From positions 1 to 39,828 of the forward strand of contig JANYDN010000184.1 in assembly GCA_025363585.1 (NCBI GenBank): a stretch of 39,828 bases of DNA, read 5' to 3'. This document shows, piece after piece, positions 14,717 through 22,466 of the stretch (its first letter is position 1; every line of letters begins with the position of its first letter). A model generated the notes under the pieces. It searched no databases, had not been told where the DNA came from, and saw only the letters and a program-made list of their open reading frames with translations. The translations under genes and the position numbers were made by a program. The stretch is from Verrucomicrobiota bacterium (lineage in GTDB: Bacteria > Verrucomicrobiota > Verrucomicrobiia > Limisphaerales > UBA9464).

Positions 14717-15714
14717 CCCACCCGACGCCACTGTTCATCGAGCGATCGCATGTCATGCAGCTACATGACAGGGCGCTCGTGGAACATGGCGGGGCCTCGG
14801 GAGTAAGGGACGAGGGGTTGCTGGAATCCGCGATCGCCGCGGCTCGCAACACTCACCTGTATGGTGCGGGCGACGTCTTCGACGTGGCCGCGGCCTACGC
14901 GTTCCACATCGCGCAAGCGCAGGCATTCATTGACGGAAACAAGCGGGCGGCCATGGCGACGGCCCTCACTTTCCTTCATCTCAACGGTGTCGAGGATCTT
15001 CCGTCCGACGAATGCCTTTATCGAGCGATGATCGAGGTCGCGGAGCACACCTGCGACAAGCGGCAATTGGCCGCACTCTTCCGTGAAGCGGATGGACGAC
15101 CGTCGGGATTGAGCGAAACCCCTCTCGGATCCGATGACTCAGTGAACGCGCGACGCTTGACGAAGCGCGATCCGGCGTCCGGACCCATCGACCTCTCCAC
15201 GCTCTCCGTTCCACAGGGGCTGACGGGAGTGCTTCCCGTAACGGTGATGAGCCCGTCGGTGATCGGCTTCGAAGTCGTCCTAGTTTGGATGGTCCCGGAC
15301 GACATCGCGGCGGAACTCAAATCGGTCCGGAATCTGGGACTGTCCTTGAACACCGGCATATTTGGCTCGCGATCCGGCCTTCTCATGTGGATGGCGTTCT
15401 CCGCGACGGAGGGCACCGATGCGGAGGCAGTCCGTTACGCGTCCGAAAGCTTGGTCGCCCCAGACCAACCTCGTGCCACCGAGGTCCTGCGCGATCTGTC
15501 GCGCCAAACCCATTGGCATGTGGAAATCCGCGACACGCACGGCAACTCCATCCGTCAACTGGAATTCGAGAACCATTACGACCTCGAAGCGAGCCTTCAC
15601 CTGTTCGCGGAACTTTCGGCCTCCGTTCCCCCGTTTGATTTCGCCGAACTCAAACGCGATTTCCAACGCCTCAACCCGATCACCGCGCTGATCGCGACCC
15701 CCGTCGCGGCCTAG
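14713..15714 (+). CDS. Doc/Fic-domain protein with a long unknown C-terminal domain, 333 aa
   Basis: GTG start overlapping the upstream stop. Residues 6-125 match the death-on-curing (Doc) fold: RSHVMQLHDRALVEHGGASGVRDEGLLESAIA, then VFDVAAAYAFHIAQAQAFIDGNKRAAMATALTFLHLNG. The Fic/Doc signature HxFx(D/E)xNKR is present except that the leading His is Gln (Q70-A-F-I-D-G-N-K-R). In P1 Doc that His is needed for phosphorylation of EF-Tu, so activity may be lost or altered. Doc toxins are usually about 120-130 aa; here about 200 more residues follow (PIDLSTLSVPQGLTGVLPV ... FAELKRDFQRLNPITALI), a mixed alpha/beta region I do not recognise. No frameshift separates the parts. The stop is 3 bp before the ATG of an ABC ATPase gene, so the toxin-like gene is embedded in the transporter operon. 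Confidence 0.78.
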   Translation: MTHPTPLFIERSHVMQLHDRALVEHGGASGVRDEGLLESAIAAARNTHLYGAGDVFDVAAAYAFHIAQAQAFIDGNKRAAMATALTFLHLNGVEDLPSDECLYRAMIEVAEHTCDKRQLAALFREADGRPSGLSETPLGSDDSVNARRLTKRDPASGPIDLSTLSVPQGLTGVLPVTVMSPSVIGFEVVLVWMVPDDIAAELKSVRNLGLSLNTGIFGSRSGLLMWMAFSATEGTDAEAVRYASESLVAPDQPRATEVLRDLSRQTHWHVEIRDTHGNSIRQLEFENHYDLEASLHLFAELSASVPPFDFAELKRDFQRLNPITALIATPVAA

Positions 15715-15717
15715 ACC

Positions 15718-16977
15718 ATGGCCACCATGCAAACCCATCCCGGCACCGAGCAGTCCCAGCCCGCTCGGGACACCGCCCGCCCGCCAATCTCCGACGAAAT
15801 CGTCGTCCGTGTCGCCGGCCTCACCAAGACCTTCAAGGATTTCTGGGGACGCCCCAAGGCGCGCGCCGTCGACAACGTCGATTTCGAGATCCGCCGCGGC
15901 GAGATCTTCGGCCTGCTCGGGCCCAATGGCTCCGGCAAATCGACCACCATCAAGGTGCTGCTCGGCCTCCTGTATCCCACCAAGGGTCACGTCACCGTCT
16001 TCGGCCAGTCCCCGCGCGACGTCAAAACCAAGGCCCGCATCGGTTTCCTTCCCGAGGAAAGCTACCTCTACAAATACCTGAACCCGGGCGAGACCCTCGA
16101 CTTCTTCGGCTCGATCTTCCAACTCGACGGCAACGAACGACGCAAACGCACCGAGCAACTCATCGAGATGGTCGGCCTCAACCAGGCCCGATCGCGTACC
16201 GTCGGCGAGTTCTCAAAAGGCATGCAGCGCCGCATCGGGATTGCCCAGGCGCTCATCAACGATCCCGACCTCGTCATCCTCGACGAACCCACCGCGGGAC
16301 TCGATCCCATCGGTTGTCGCGAGGTGAAGGACCTCATCCTCGCGCTCGCCCGTCGCGGCAAGACGGTCATCCTTTCCAGCCACCTGCTCGCCGACGTCGA
16401 GGACGTCTGCGATCGCGTGGTCATCTATTACGGCGGACGCATCCAAGCCCAGGGCACGCTCCGCGAATTGCTCGCGGCACCCGACCAAATCCGGATCACC
16501 GCGCCGGTCCTTTCGCGCGAAGTCACCGAGAAGGCCCTTGCCATCCTCCGCAGCGAGGGCGGCGACAAGGTGCGTCTCGACAATCCCACCCAGAATCTCG
16601 AGGGCTATTTCCTTGGCGTCGTCGAACGCGCGCGCGCGCAGGCCAAGACCAGCGGTGCCACCAGCGGCAACCGCGTCGCCGAATTCATCCGCGGCGGCGC
16701 GGTCGACGCCACGTCGTCGCAGGCCGACAACGTCCTAGAGCGCCTCACCAAACCCCAGGCCGCTCCCGGCGAGGTCGCCGTCCAGTCGCCCGTGGCCGCG
16801 CCGTCGGTGGACCTCTCCCGACTCGACGCGCTCAAGCGTCAGGAACCCGCCGTTCCGTCGACGCCGACCCCCGCTCCCGACGCGCCCGCGCCCGCGTCCG
16901 CAGCGCCCACGCCGGCCGACCTTTCGAAGGCGAACGACAAACTCTCCGGCCTCCTCGGCGGCAAAAAATCTTCCTGA
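15718..16977 (+). CDS. ABC transporter ATP-binding protein with Pro/Ala-rich C-terminal extension, 419 aa
   Basis: The ATPase domain spans about 28-250: Walker A GPNGSGKSTT (68-77), the ABC-2-type replacement of the Q-loop LPEESYLYKY, signature FSKGMQRR (165-172), Walker B LVILDEPTAGLDP (185-197) and switch His in SSHLLADVED (H222). This is the CcmA/NatA-like type that pairs with ABC-2 permeases. After 255 a second region (ITAPVLSREVTEKALAILRSEGG ...) resembles the C-terminal domain of such ATPases. Residues 340-419 form a Pro/Ala/Ser-rich low-complexity linker ending DLSKANDKLSGLLGGKKSS. That tail is unusual and may tether a partner. The gene starts 3 bp after the Doc-like gene and ends 6 bp before the permease at 16984, so it is one transcript. 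ATG 15718 is used; ATG 15727 is an alternative. Confidence 0.9.
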   Translation: MATMQTHPGTEQSQPARDTARPPISDEIVVRVAGLTKTFKDFWGRPKARAVDNVDFEIRRGEIFGLLGPNGSGKSTTIKVLLGLLYPTKGHVTVFGQSPRDVKTKARIGFLPEESYLYKYLNPGETLDFFGSIFQLDGNERRKRTEQLIEMVGLNQARSRTVGEFSKGMQRRIGIAQALINDPDLVILDEPTAGLDPIGCREVKDLILALARRGKTVILSSHLLADVEDVCDRVVIYYGGRIQAQGTLRELLAAPDQIRITAPVLSREVTEKALAILRSEGGDKVRLDNPTQNLEGYFLGVVERARAQAKTSGATSGNRVAEFIRGGAVDATSSQADNVLERLTKPQAAPGEVAVQSPVAAPSVDLSRLDALKRQEPAVPSTPTPAPDAPAPASAAPTPADLSKANDKLSGLLGGKKSS

Positions 16978-16983
16978 GCCCCG

Positions 16984-18783
16984 ATGAAGCGCCGCTTTGA
17001 GATCTACGCGGACGAAGTGGGGAACCGCATTGCCCTGCCGGTCGGCTTCTCGCCGTTGGCCGCCGTCGGCACGTGGGCTTGGGCTTTTGCCAAAAAGCTT
17101 TGGGTCGAAGCCACCACGATGCTCGCGGTGAACGCCATCGCGTTCGGCGTGCTCCACGCCAACCAGCTTCCCGTCTCGTTCTACGTCGCCTTCCAAGTGT
17201 TGCTTGGAATCGTGGTCGGCTTCAACGCCCGGCGCCTTCGGGAACTCGCCGCCGAACGCGCCGGGTTCGCGTACACCGCCACCATTCCCGCCGCGAACGG
17301 TGCGACCGCCCTCGCGATGCTCCTCCAGGTCGGCGGCGAACCGTTGCCCGAATGGCGGCCCCGCTCCAGTGGCGGCGTCCCGGACATCACGCCAAAGTGC
17401 ATCCGCGGATGGGTCGCCGTCACCCTCCTCACTCTCAAGGCCGCCTTCCGGTACCGACTCGTCGTCGTCCTCCTCGGGCTTTTGGTCGCCGTCGTTTTCG
17501 CCCTTCCCGGCATCATCAAGCACGACGGCACCGCGACCGGCTTCTCCCAGATCCTGCTCGCCTACACGCTGACCGCGATCACCGCCCTTCTCGGCTTCAG
17601 CACGCTCTGGCTCGCCTGCGGCACGCTCGCCCGGGACATCGAGGAAATGCAGCTCTTCCTCGTCGTCGTGAAACCCATCCCGCGCTGGCAAATCTGGCTC
17701 GGCAAATGGACGGGCATCATGATCCTCAACGCCGGCATGGTCGCCCTCGCCGGCACCATTGTCTTCGGCCTCCTTCAGGTCCAGTCCCGCCAGTTGGGTC
17801 CGGAGGAATACCGCCGGTTGAAGGAAGAGGTCCTCGTCGCCCGCGAATCCCGCCTCCCGCACGCGCCGAATCTCGATGCCGAGGTCGAGCGCATCTACCA
17901 GGCGCGCAAGACCGATCCCAACATCGCCGCCCTCAATCCCGCCGACGTCCACCGGCAAATCCGCGGCCAGCTCGGCGGTCGCCTCCAGGTGGTGCCGCCG
18001 GGCGAGTTCCGCCCGCTTCCGTTCGTCGTCGACCTCGGACCCGGTGCCCGCGAGCGCTACAAAGGCAAGTCCCTCTACGTCCGCATGCGGTTCATCTCGC
18101 CCGAGTACGTGCCCGAGGGAATGGCTTTCAACCACGGATGGGAACTCGGCGGATCCAAGGCCCGCAAACCCGAGCGCTTCGGCAATAGCTTCGGTCCCGA
18201 CACGCCCACCGAGTTCGCCATCTCCGCCGACCAGGTCGAGGACGACGGCAAGTTGTCGATCCGCTACGCGAACCTCAGCTCGTTGCCCGTCGTGTTTCCC
18301 ACCGAGCAAGGCATCGAGGTTCTCATCCCCGAGGCCAGCTTCGCCGTGAACTACGCCCGCGGCCTCGCCGTGATCGTCTGCTGGCTCGCGCTCATCGCCG
18401 CCCTCGGCCTGTTCTCCGCCAGCTTCCTTTCGTTTCCCGTCGCGTCCTTCGTCTCGCTCGCCCTCCTCGTCGTCGGACTCTCCGGCGGCACCCTCAAGCA
18501 GGTCGTCGAACAAGGCGGCATCATCGACGTCGAGTCCGAATCCGGCGTGGCCAAACAGGGCTCCACGATCAATGCCATCGCTGTGAAAGTGTACGGCGGC
18601 GCCTATTGGGTGCTCAACCAGGTCTCCAGCTTCTCGCCCGTCGATAGCCTCGCCACCGGCCACAGCGTCACGTGGTGGGACGTCACCCGCGCCTTCCTCG
18701 TCGTCGTCGGGATCGCCGGCGGATTGATCGCGGCCACCGGCATCACGATCCTCAACCGACGCGAACTCGCGCTCCCGACATGA
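16984..18783 (+). CDS. ABC transporter permease with an N-terminal DUF2628-like membrane segment, 599 aa
   Basis: The first ~110 residues (GFSPLAAVGTWAWAFAKKLWVEATTMLAVNAIAFGVL ... FNARRLRELA) resemble the small DUF2628 membrane domain: two to three helices ending in an N-x-x-R/L motif. From about 140 the protein is an ABC-2-like permease: helices at 155-178 and 188-213, the coupling motif GTLARDIEEMQLFLVVVKPIPRWQIWLGKW, then a helix at 240-262. A soluble insert of about 200 residues (270-465) follows, with beta-rich character (LYVRMRFISPEYVPEGMAFN), presumably outside the membrane. C-terminal helices lie at 460-505, and the last helix (565-590) ends NRRELALPT. The gene forms the core of a transporter with the ATPase at 15718. 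Its stop overlaps the next start (ATGA, 18780-18783). Substrate unknown. Confidence 0.82.
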   Translation: MKRRFEIYADEVGNRIALPVGFSPLAAVGTWAWAFAKKLWVEATTMLAVNAIAFGVLHANQLPVSFYVAFQVLLGIVVGFNARRLRELAAERAGFAYTATIPAANGATALAMLLQVGGEPLPEWRPRSSGGVPDITPKCIRGWVAVTLLTLKAAFRYRLVVVLLGLLVAVVFALPGIIKHDGTATGFSQILLAYTLTAITALLGFSTLWLACGTLARDIEEMQLFLVVVKPIPRWQIWLGKWTGIMILNAGMVALAGTIVFGLLQVQSRQLGPEEYRRLKEEVLVARESRLPHAPNLDAEVERIYQARKTDPNIAALNPADVHRQIRGQLGGRLQVVPPGEFRPLPFVVDLGPGARERYKGKSLYVRMRFISPEYVPEGMAFNHGWELGGSKARKPERFGNSFGPDTPTEFAISADQVEDDGKLSIRYANLSSLPVVFPTEQGIEVLIPEASFAVNYARGLAVIVCWLALIAALGLFSASFLSFPVASFVSLALLVVGLSGGTLKQVVEQGGIIDVESESGVAKQGSTINAIAVKVYGGAYWVLNQVSSFSPVDSLATGHSVTWWDVTRAFLVVVGIAGGLIAATGITILNRRELALPT

Positions 18784-20255
18784 ACCCGCGCAAGGTCATC
18801 CTCTCGCTCCTCGCGGTCGTCGCGCTGGTCGGGGTCCATTTCTCGCAGGCACGGCTCAACCGCGACCGCGATACACTCGGACTCACCCAGGCCAGCGTTC
18901 TTTCCAACGCCCCGCCCGTCCTCGCCTTCACCACCGTCGCCCTCGGCGGTTTCCGCGGCATCATCGCCAACGCCCTCTGGATCCGCTCCGCGGAACTCCA
19001 GGAGGACGGCAAGCACTTCGAGGCGGTGCAGCTCGCCGACTGGATCACCAAGCTCCAGCCGCATTTCTCCGCCGTCTGGGTCCACCTCGCCTGGAACCTT
19101 TCCTACAACATCTCCGTCAAGTTTCCCGATCCCGAGGACCGCTGGCTTTGGGTGCAGCGCGGCATCGAGCTGCTGCGCGACGAGGGGCTCAAGTACAACC
19201 CGCACGCCATCGACATCTATGCCGAGCTCGCGCGCCAGTTCCACCACAAGATGGGCGCGAACCTCGACGACGCCCATCTCACTTACAAGGCGCACTGGGC
19301 CGACGAGATGCACCGCGCGCTCGGCGGCGGGCATCCCGACTTCGCGGAGTTGCTGAATCCCACCACGCCCGAGATGAAGGCCCGGGTCGAGACGCTCGTC
19401 TCGCGGTACAAGCTTGATCCCGCGTTGATGAAAAAGGTCGACGACACCTACGGCCCCCTCGAGTGGCGGCTGCCCGAGACCCACGCGATCTATTGGGCCA
19501 CGCGCGGCATCGCCGAGGGACGCGGCGCCGGCGACCTGCGGATGCTCCGCCGGAATATTTTCCAGCCGATGCAGATGGCGTTCCATCGGGGCCGCCTCGT
19601 CACGAACCAGTTCACCCACAAGATCGAGTTCGCGCCGAACCTCGCGATGATCGACAACGCCTCAAAGGCGTACCTCGACCAGATCGCCGCGGAGGACGAC
19701 CCGGGCATGAAGGACAACTTCGGCACGGCCCACAAAAACTTCATCCGCGACGTCGTGTACTTCCTCTACACCTACAACCGTCAGGCCGAGGCGAAGAAGT
19801 GGTTCGCCTACGTCCAGAAAACCTATCCGCAGGATCCCAACGTCACCCAGTGGGCCAACGTCGAGGACTACGCGCTGAGCCGGCTCGTCGAGGACGTCAA
19901 CGAGACATCGCGCGACCGCGTGCGCGCCGTGCTGGAGGGCACGACCGAGACCGCGTACACCGCGCTCGTGGAAGGCGACAAGGACCAGTTCCAGGGACTG
20001 ATGCTCTTCGCCGAGAAAGTGCGCTCGAACTACGTCGACCGTACCCAGAACAAGAGCGCGCAATCGCGCGTGCAATTGCCGGAGATGGCCGACATCCGGC
20101 GCGAGGCGTTGGCCCGCATGCTCTCGCCACAGAGCCAGTTCCCGCCCGAGTTCCAGGCCGTGCTCCGCACCGAGCTGCGCCTTCCGGCCGACTGGGGCAA
20201 GGGTGTGACCACCAATGCCAGCCCCGTCAACATCGCGCCGAAGCCGAAGGGCTAG
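18780..20255 (+). CDS. Membrane-anchored helical-repeat (TPR-like) protein of the ABC operon, 491 aa
   Basis: ATG 18780 overlaps the permease stop, so translation is coupled; the track's start at 18672 is in another gene. A signal anchor (residues 4-22, RKVILSLLAVVALVGVHFS) is followed by a periplasmic region with TPR-like helices: GIIANALWIRSAELQEDGKHFEAVQLADWITKLQPHFSAVWVHLAWNLSYN, GIELLRDEGLKYNPHAIDIYAELARQF, and later VVYFLYTYNRQAEAKKWFAYVQKTYPQDPNVTQW. Many Trp/Tyr residues are present. There is no catalytic motif. I infer an accessory or scaffold subunit of the 15718/16984 transporter from the tight operon. The reading frame is intact and codon use matches the neighbours. A 122-bp tandem repeat begins 6 bp after the stop. 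Confidence 0.75.
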   Translation: MNPRKVILSLLAVVALVGVHFSQARLNRDRDTLGLTQASVLSNAPPVLAFTTVALGGFRGIIANALWIRSAELQEDGKHFEAVQLADWITKLQPHFSAVWVHLAWNLSYNISVKFPDPEDRWLWVQRGIELLRDEGLKYNPHAIDIYAELARQFHHKMGANLDDAHLTYKAHWADEMHRALGGGHPDFAELLNPTTPEMKARVETLVSRYKLDPALMKKVDDTYGPLEWRLPETHAIYWATRGIAEGRGAGDLRMLRRNIFQPMQMAFHRGRLVTNQFTHKIEFAPNLAMIDNASKAYLDQIAAEDDPGMKDNFGTAHKNFIRDVVYFLYTYNRQAEAKKWFAYVQKTYPQDPNVTQWANVEDYALSRLVEDVNETSRDRVRAVLEGTTETAYTALVEGDKDQFQGLMLFAEKVRSNYVDRTQNKSAQSRVQLPEMADIRREALARMLSPQSQFPPEFQAVLRTELRLPADWGKGVTTNASPVNIAPKPKG

Positions 20256-20261
20256 GCCGGA

Positions 20262-20527
20262 GCCTCAACCTGCGTGGGTGACGGCGGCCCTGCCGTCACC
20301 GGAAGCATGCCAAGCCTGAAGGAGCCTCCACGTTCGGGCTTGCTTGAAAGTGGCACCGAGCCGGTGCCACCCACCCAGACATCGCCTCAACCTGCGTGGC
20401 TGACGGCGGCCCGCCGTCATAGGAGACATGGGAAGCGTGAGGAATGCACCCTCCAGCCTTGCTCGAAAGTGGCACCCGGGCCGGTGCCACCCACCTCGGC
20501 GTGGCCTCGACGTGCGTCGGTCACGGC
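20262..20527. repeat. Tandem 120-122 bp repeat with two hairpins per unit
   Basis: Unit A (20262-20383, 122 bp) and unit B (20384-20503, 120 bp) both begin GCCTCAACCTGCGTGG and end in CCACC plus a short variable piece. A third, truncated unit (GCCTCGACGTGCGT...) starts at 20504 and runs into the 3' end of the minus-strand gene, whose stop is at 20521-20523. Each unit has two palindromes: GTGACGGC/GCCGTCAC (20278-20299; shortened at 20401-20419) and GTGGCACCG/CGGTGCCAC (20350-20370; 20469-20490). Lying between convergent genes, these hairpins could stop transcription from both sides. Confidence 0.88.
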
Positions 20528-22149
20528 AACTGCTTCAGCAACGACGCCATCGCGTTGGCGTACCCGTCGTCCTTCGATTGCTGGAGCACCCGGTCGAGGA
20601 TTTGCCGCGCGCCCGCCGCATCGCCGCCCAACGCCACCGTCGCCGCGGCGGTGACGACGAAGTTGGCGTAGAGCATGCCCTTGGCCTCGCCATCGGGCAT
20701 CGCCTCGATCAACTTCCGAACCTTGTCCAAGTCCGGTCCCTCGCCGGGCGTGCCGGGCCATTGCCCCTGCTGGACACGAAGCGCCATGTGCGCGACTTCG
20801 ATCGGCGCGTTTCCCGGAAAGTCTTTCATCGCCGCATGGATCTCCGCCAACGCCGCGTCCGCGCGTCCCTGCTCTTCCATGATCTTCACCAACATCAGCC
20901 GCGTTCGCGCTTCCGGACGCGCCTTGAGCCGCTCGCGCGCGATTTCCTCCGCGAGTTTCCAGTCGATTTTCTCGTCCCGAAGCAGGGCATTCATCGCCAC
21001 CTCGAACGCCTCGTTGCGACGCGGGTCGAGTCGCAACGCGCGGCGTGCCAACTCGCCCGCGCCCCGCAGGTCGCCGTGCGCGATCAACCGCAGCATCGCC
21101 GTCTGCTCCAGCGCGATCGCCTTGATGGCCGGGTCGTTCTCCCGCGCGATCCGGTCGAGCCGCGCGAATCCTTCCTCGACCGCCGCGCGTTTCGCGGAAG
21201 GCAGACGGGCCAACGCGTCGGCCCCGCCCGATGCCGCGCCAGCCGTCAACAAATCCGCCAGCGAATCGCCCAATTGCGCCGTGACGATCTGCAAGACGAG
21301 CCGCGGCTCGTTCGGCAAGAGGCGCCGCGCCTCCTCGAGATCGGGAACCACCGACTCGGGAAACATCCATAGCGTCGTCTGTCGCAACCGATCGGCGTTC
21401 TCCTTTGGTGGGTTCCGCGCGAAGTCCATTACCGTCCGTTGCCAATGCAGTTGCGCGCGCAGGAGCCACACGCGGGGTTCGGATGACGTTGACGCGACCA
21501 GTGCGTCGGCCATGCGGATCGCCTCGTTCAACCGGACGCCGGATTCCTCCGCCACCGTCGAAGCCACCGCGGGCCCGCCGACGATCGGGCCGGGCGCGCC
21601 GTCGGCTCCCCGAAAAAACGGTTCGCTCGCGCGGTCGCCGAGCAACGACGCCAATTCGCGGCGCGTCTCCCACGGGGGGTCGCCCGCCGCGACCACGCGC
21701 CGCAACACGCGCTCGGCCTCGGCCGCGTCGCCGGCGGCACGCAGCGCTTTGGCGAATCCCAACTGCACCTTGCGGTCGTCGGGCACCGCTGTCGCCCATC
21801 GGCGCCACGCGGCCACCGACGCCTTGGCCGCGGCTTCGAAAGCCTTGGAATCGTCGAGTTGGATACTGACCCGGGAGATATCCGCGAGAATCTCGGCGTC
21901 CTTGGGCTCGTTTTTCAACAGACCGCGGAGCCGCGCGATCTCGGCTTTCGGATCGGCGACGGCCGGTCGGTCGAGCCACTCGAACGTCGTCGTGCCGCCG
22001 ATGTTGAAGGAAATGTTGACCCGCGGAAGGCGGACGGCCTTGCGGATGCGGTGGGCGATGGGTTCGTCCACCGCGCCGCGCGCCGCAAGCAAGCCGACGA
22101 GCGACGCGGCGAAAAGCGCGGCAACGATGCGGCGGATAGCGTGGTTCAC
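20521..22149 (-). CDS. Exported TPR-like helical-repeat protein, 542 aa
   Basis: GTG start at 22149. The N-terminus MNHAIRRIVAALFAASLVGLLAARGAV is a signal peptide or anchor: basic, 17 hydrophobic residues, then Ala-Arg-Gly-Ala. The mature part is a helical array with TPR-like units: AEIARLRGLLKNEPKDAEILADISRVSIQLDD, KVQLGFAKALRAAGDAAEAERVLRRVVAAGDP, LRGAGELARRALRLDPRRNEAFEVAMNALLRDE, and GQWPGTPGEGPDLDKVRKLIEAMPDGEAKGML near the end. No enzyme motif is seen. A short beta-like segment after the signal (LPRVNISFNIGGTTTFEWL) is not TPR. The stop falls inside the tandem repeat of unit C. It lies 317 bp downstream of the CcsA gene on the same strand, separated by dispersed repeats, so it is probably a separate transcript. 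Role unknown. Confidence 0.73.
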   Translation of the reverse strand: MNHAIRRIVAALFAASLVGLLAARGAVDEPIAHRIRKAVRLPRVNISFNIGGTTTFEWLDRPAVADPKAEIARLRGLLKNEPKDAEILADISRVSIQLDDSKAFEAAAKASVAAWRRWATAVPDDRKVQLGFAKALRAAGDAAEAERVLRRVVAAGDPPWETRRELASLLGDRASEPFFRGADGAPGPIVGGPAVASTVAEESGVRLNEAIRMADALVASTSSEPRVWLLRAQLHWQRTVMDFARNPPKENADRLRQTTLWMFPESVVPDLEEARRLLPNEPRLVLQIVTAQLGDSLADLLTAGAASGGADALARLPSAKRAAVEEGFARLDRIARENDPAIKAIALEQTAMLRLIAHGDLRGAGELARRALRLDPRRNEAFEVAMNALLRDEKIDWKLAEEIARERLKARPEARTRLMLVKIMEEQGRADAALAEIHAAMKDFPGNAPIEVAHMALRVQQGQWPGTPGEGPDLDKVRKLIEAMPDGEAKGMLYANFVVTAAATVALGGDAAGARQILDRVLQQSKDDGYANAMASLLKQLP

Positions 22150-22466
22150 TCGGGAGATTCGCGTCGCACGCGGACAAAATGTCGAGGCCGCAGAAACCGT
22201 GGCCGAATCGCGCCGTGGCCGACGTCGTGAGACGGTGGACCAAGACCGGCCCCCCCGCGCGAAGCGCCTTGGAGTGCGGCGGGAAGTCGGACGCCACGCC
22301 GCTATGAAGCAACGAACGAGGCGGCACGGATAGGAACCGCGAGGAGGCGGGGCGGGGACGCCCGCTGTTTGTGCAACCGAGGACGGCCGCCCTACGGTTT
22401 CGCCCAGGCCAAACGTTCCACCGCGTCACCGCGGCGGCCACGAGGCTCCGTCGGCCACTCCACGCG
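22150..22466. other. 317-bp intergenic region with two dispersed repeat families
   Basis: No gene is supported. It carries a GTCGTGAGACGGTGGACC element (22224-22241, within a longer conserved stretch from 22212) and a 45-bp element starting GCGGGGACGCCCGC (22352-22396). Both recur inverted at 27044-27155. A segment reading GCGAAGCGCCTTGGAGTGCGGCGGG sits between them, about 22259-22283. The promoter of the minus-strand TPR-like gene should also lie here, but I cannot point to it. Confidence 0.65.
22212..22396. repeat. Left composite repeat flanking the ccs cluster
   Basis: Order left to right is GTCGTGAGACGGTGGACC (22224-22241) then GCGGGGACGCCCGC...GGCCGCCCTACG (22352-22396). The second is 42/45 identical to the reverse complement of 27044-27088. 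The first is an exact 18-bp match to the reverse complement of 27138-27155. The two families therefore appear in mirror order on the other side. Confidence 0.85.

Noticed and set aside
12230-14731. 833-aa minus-strand ORF
   Set aside because: Antisense to a P-type ATPase with every motif intact; typical high-GC shadow.
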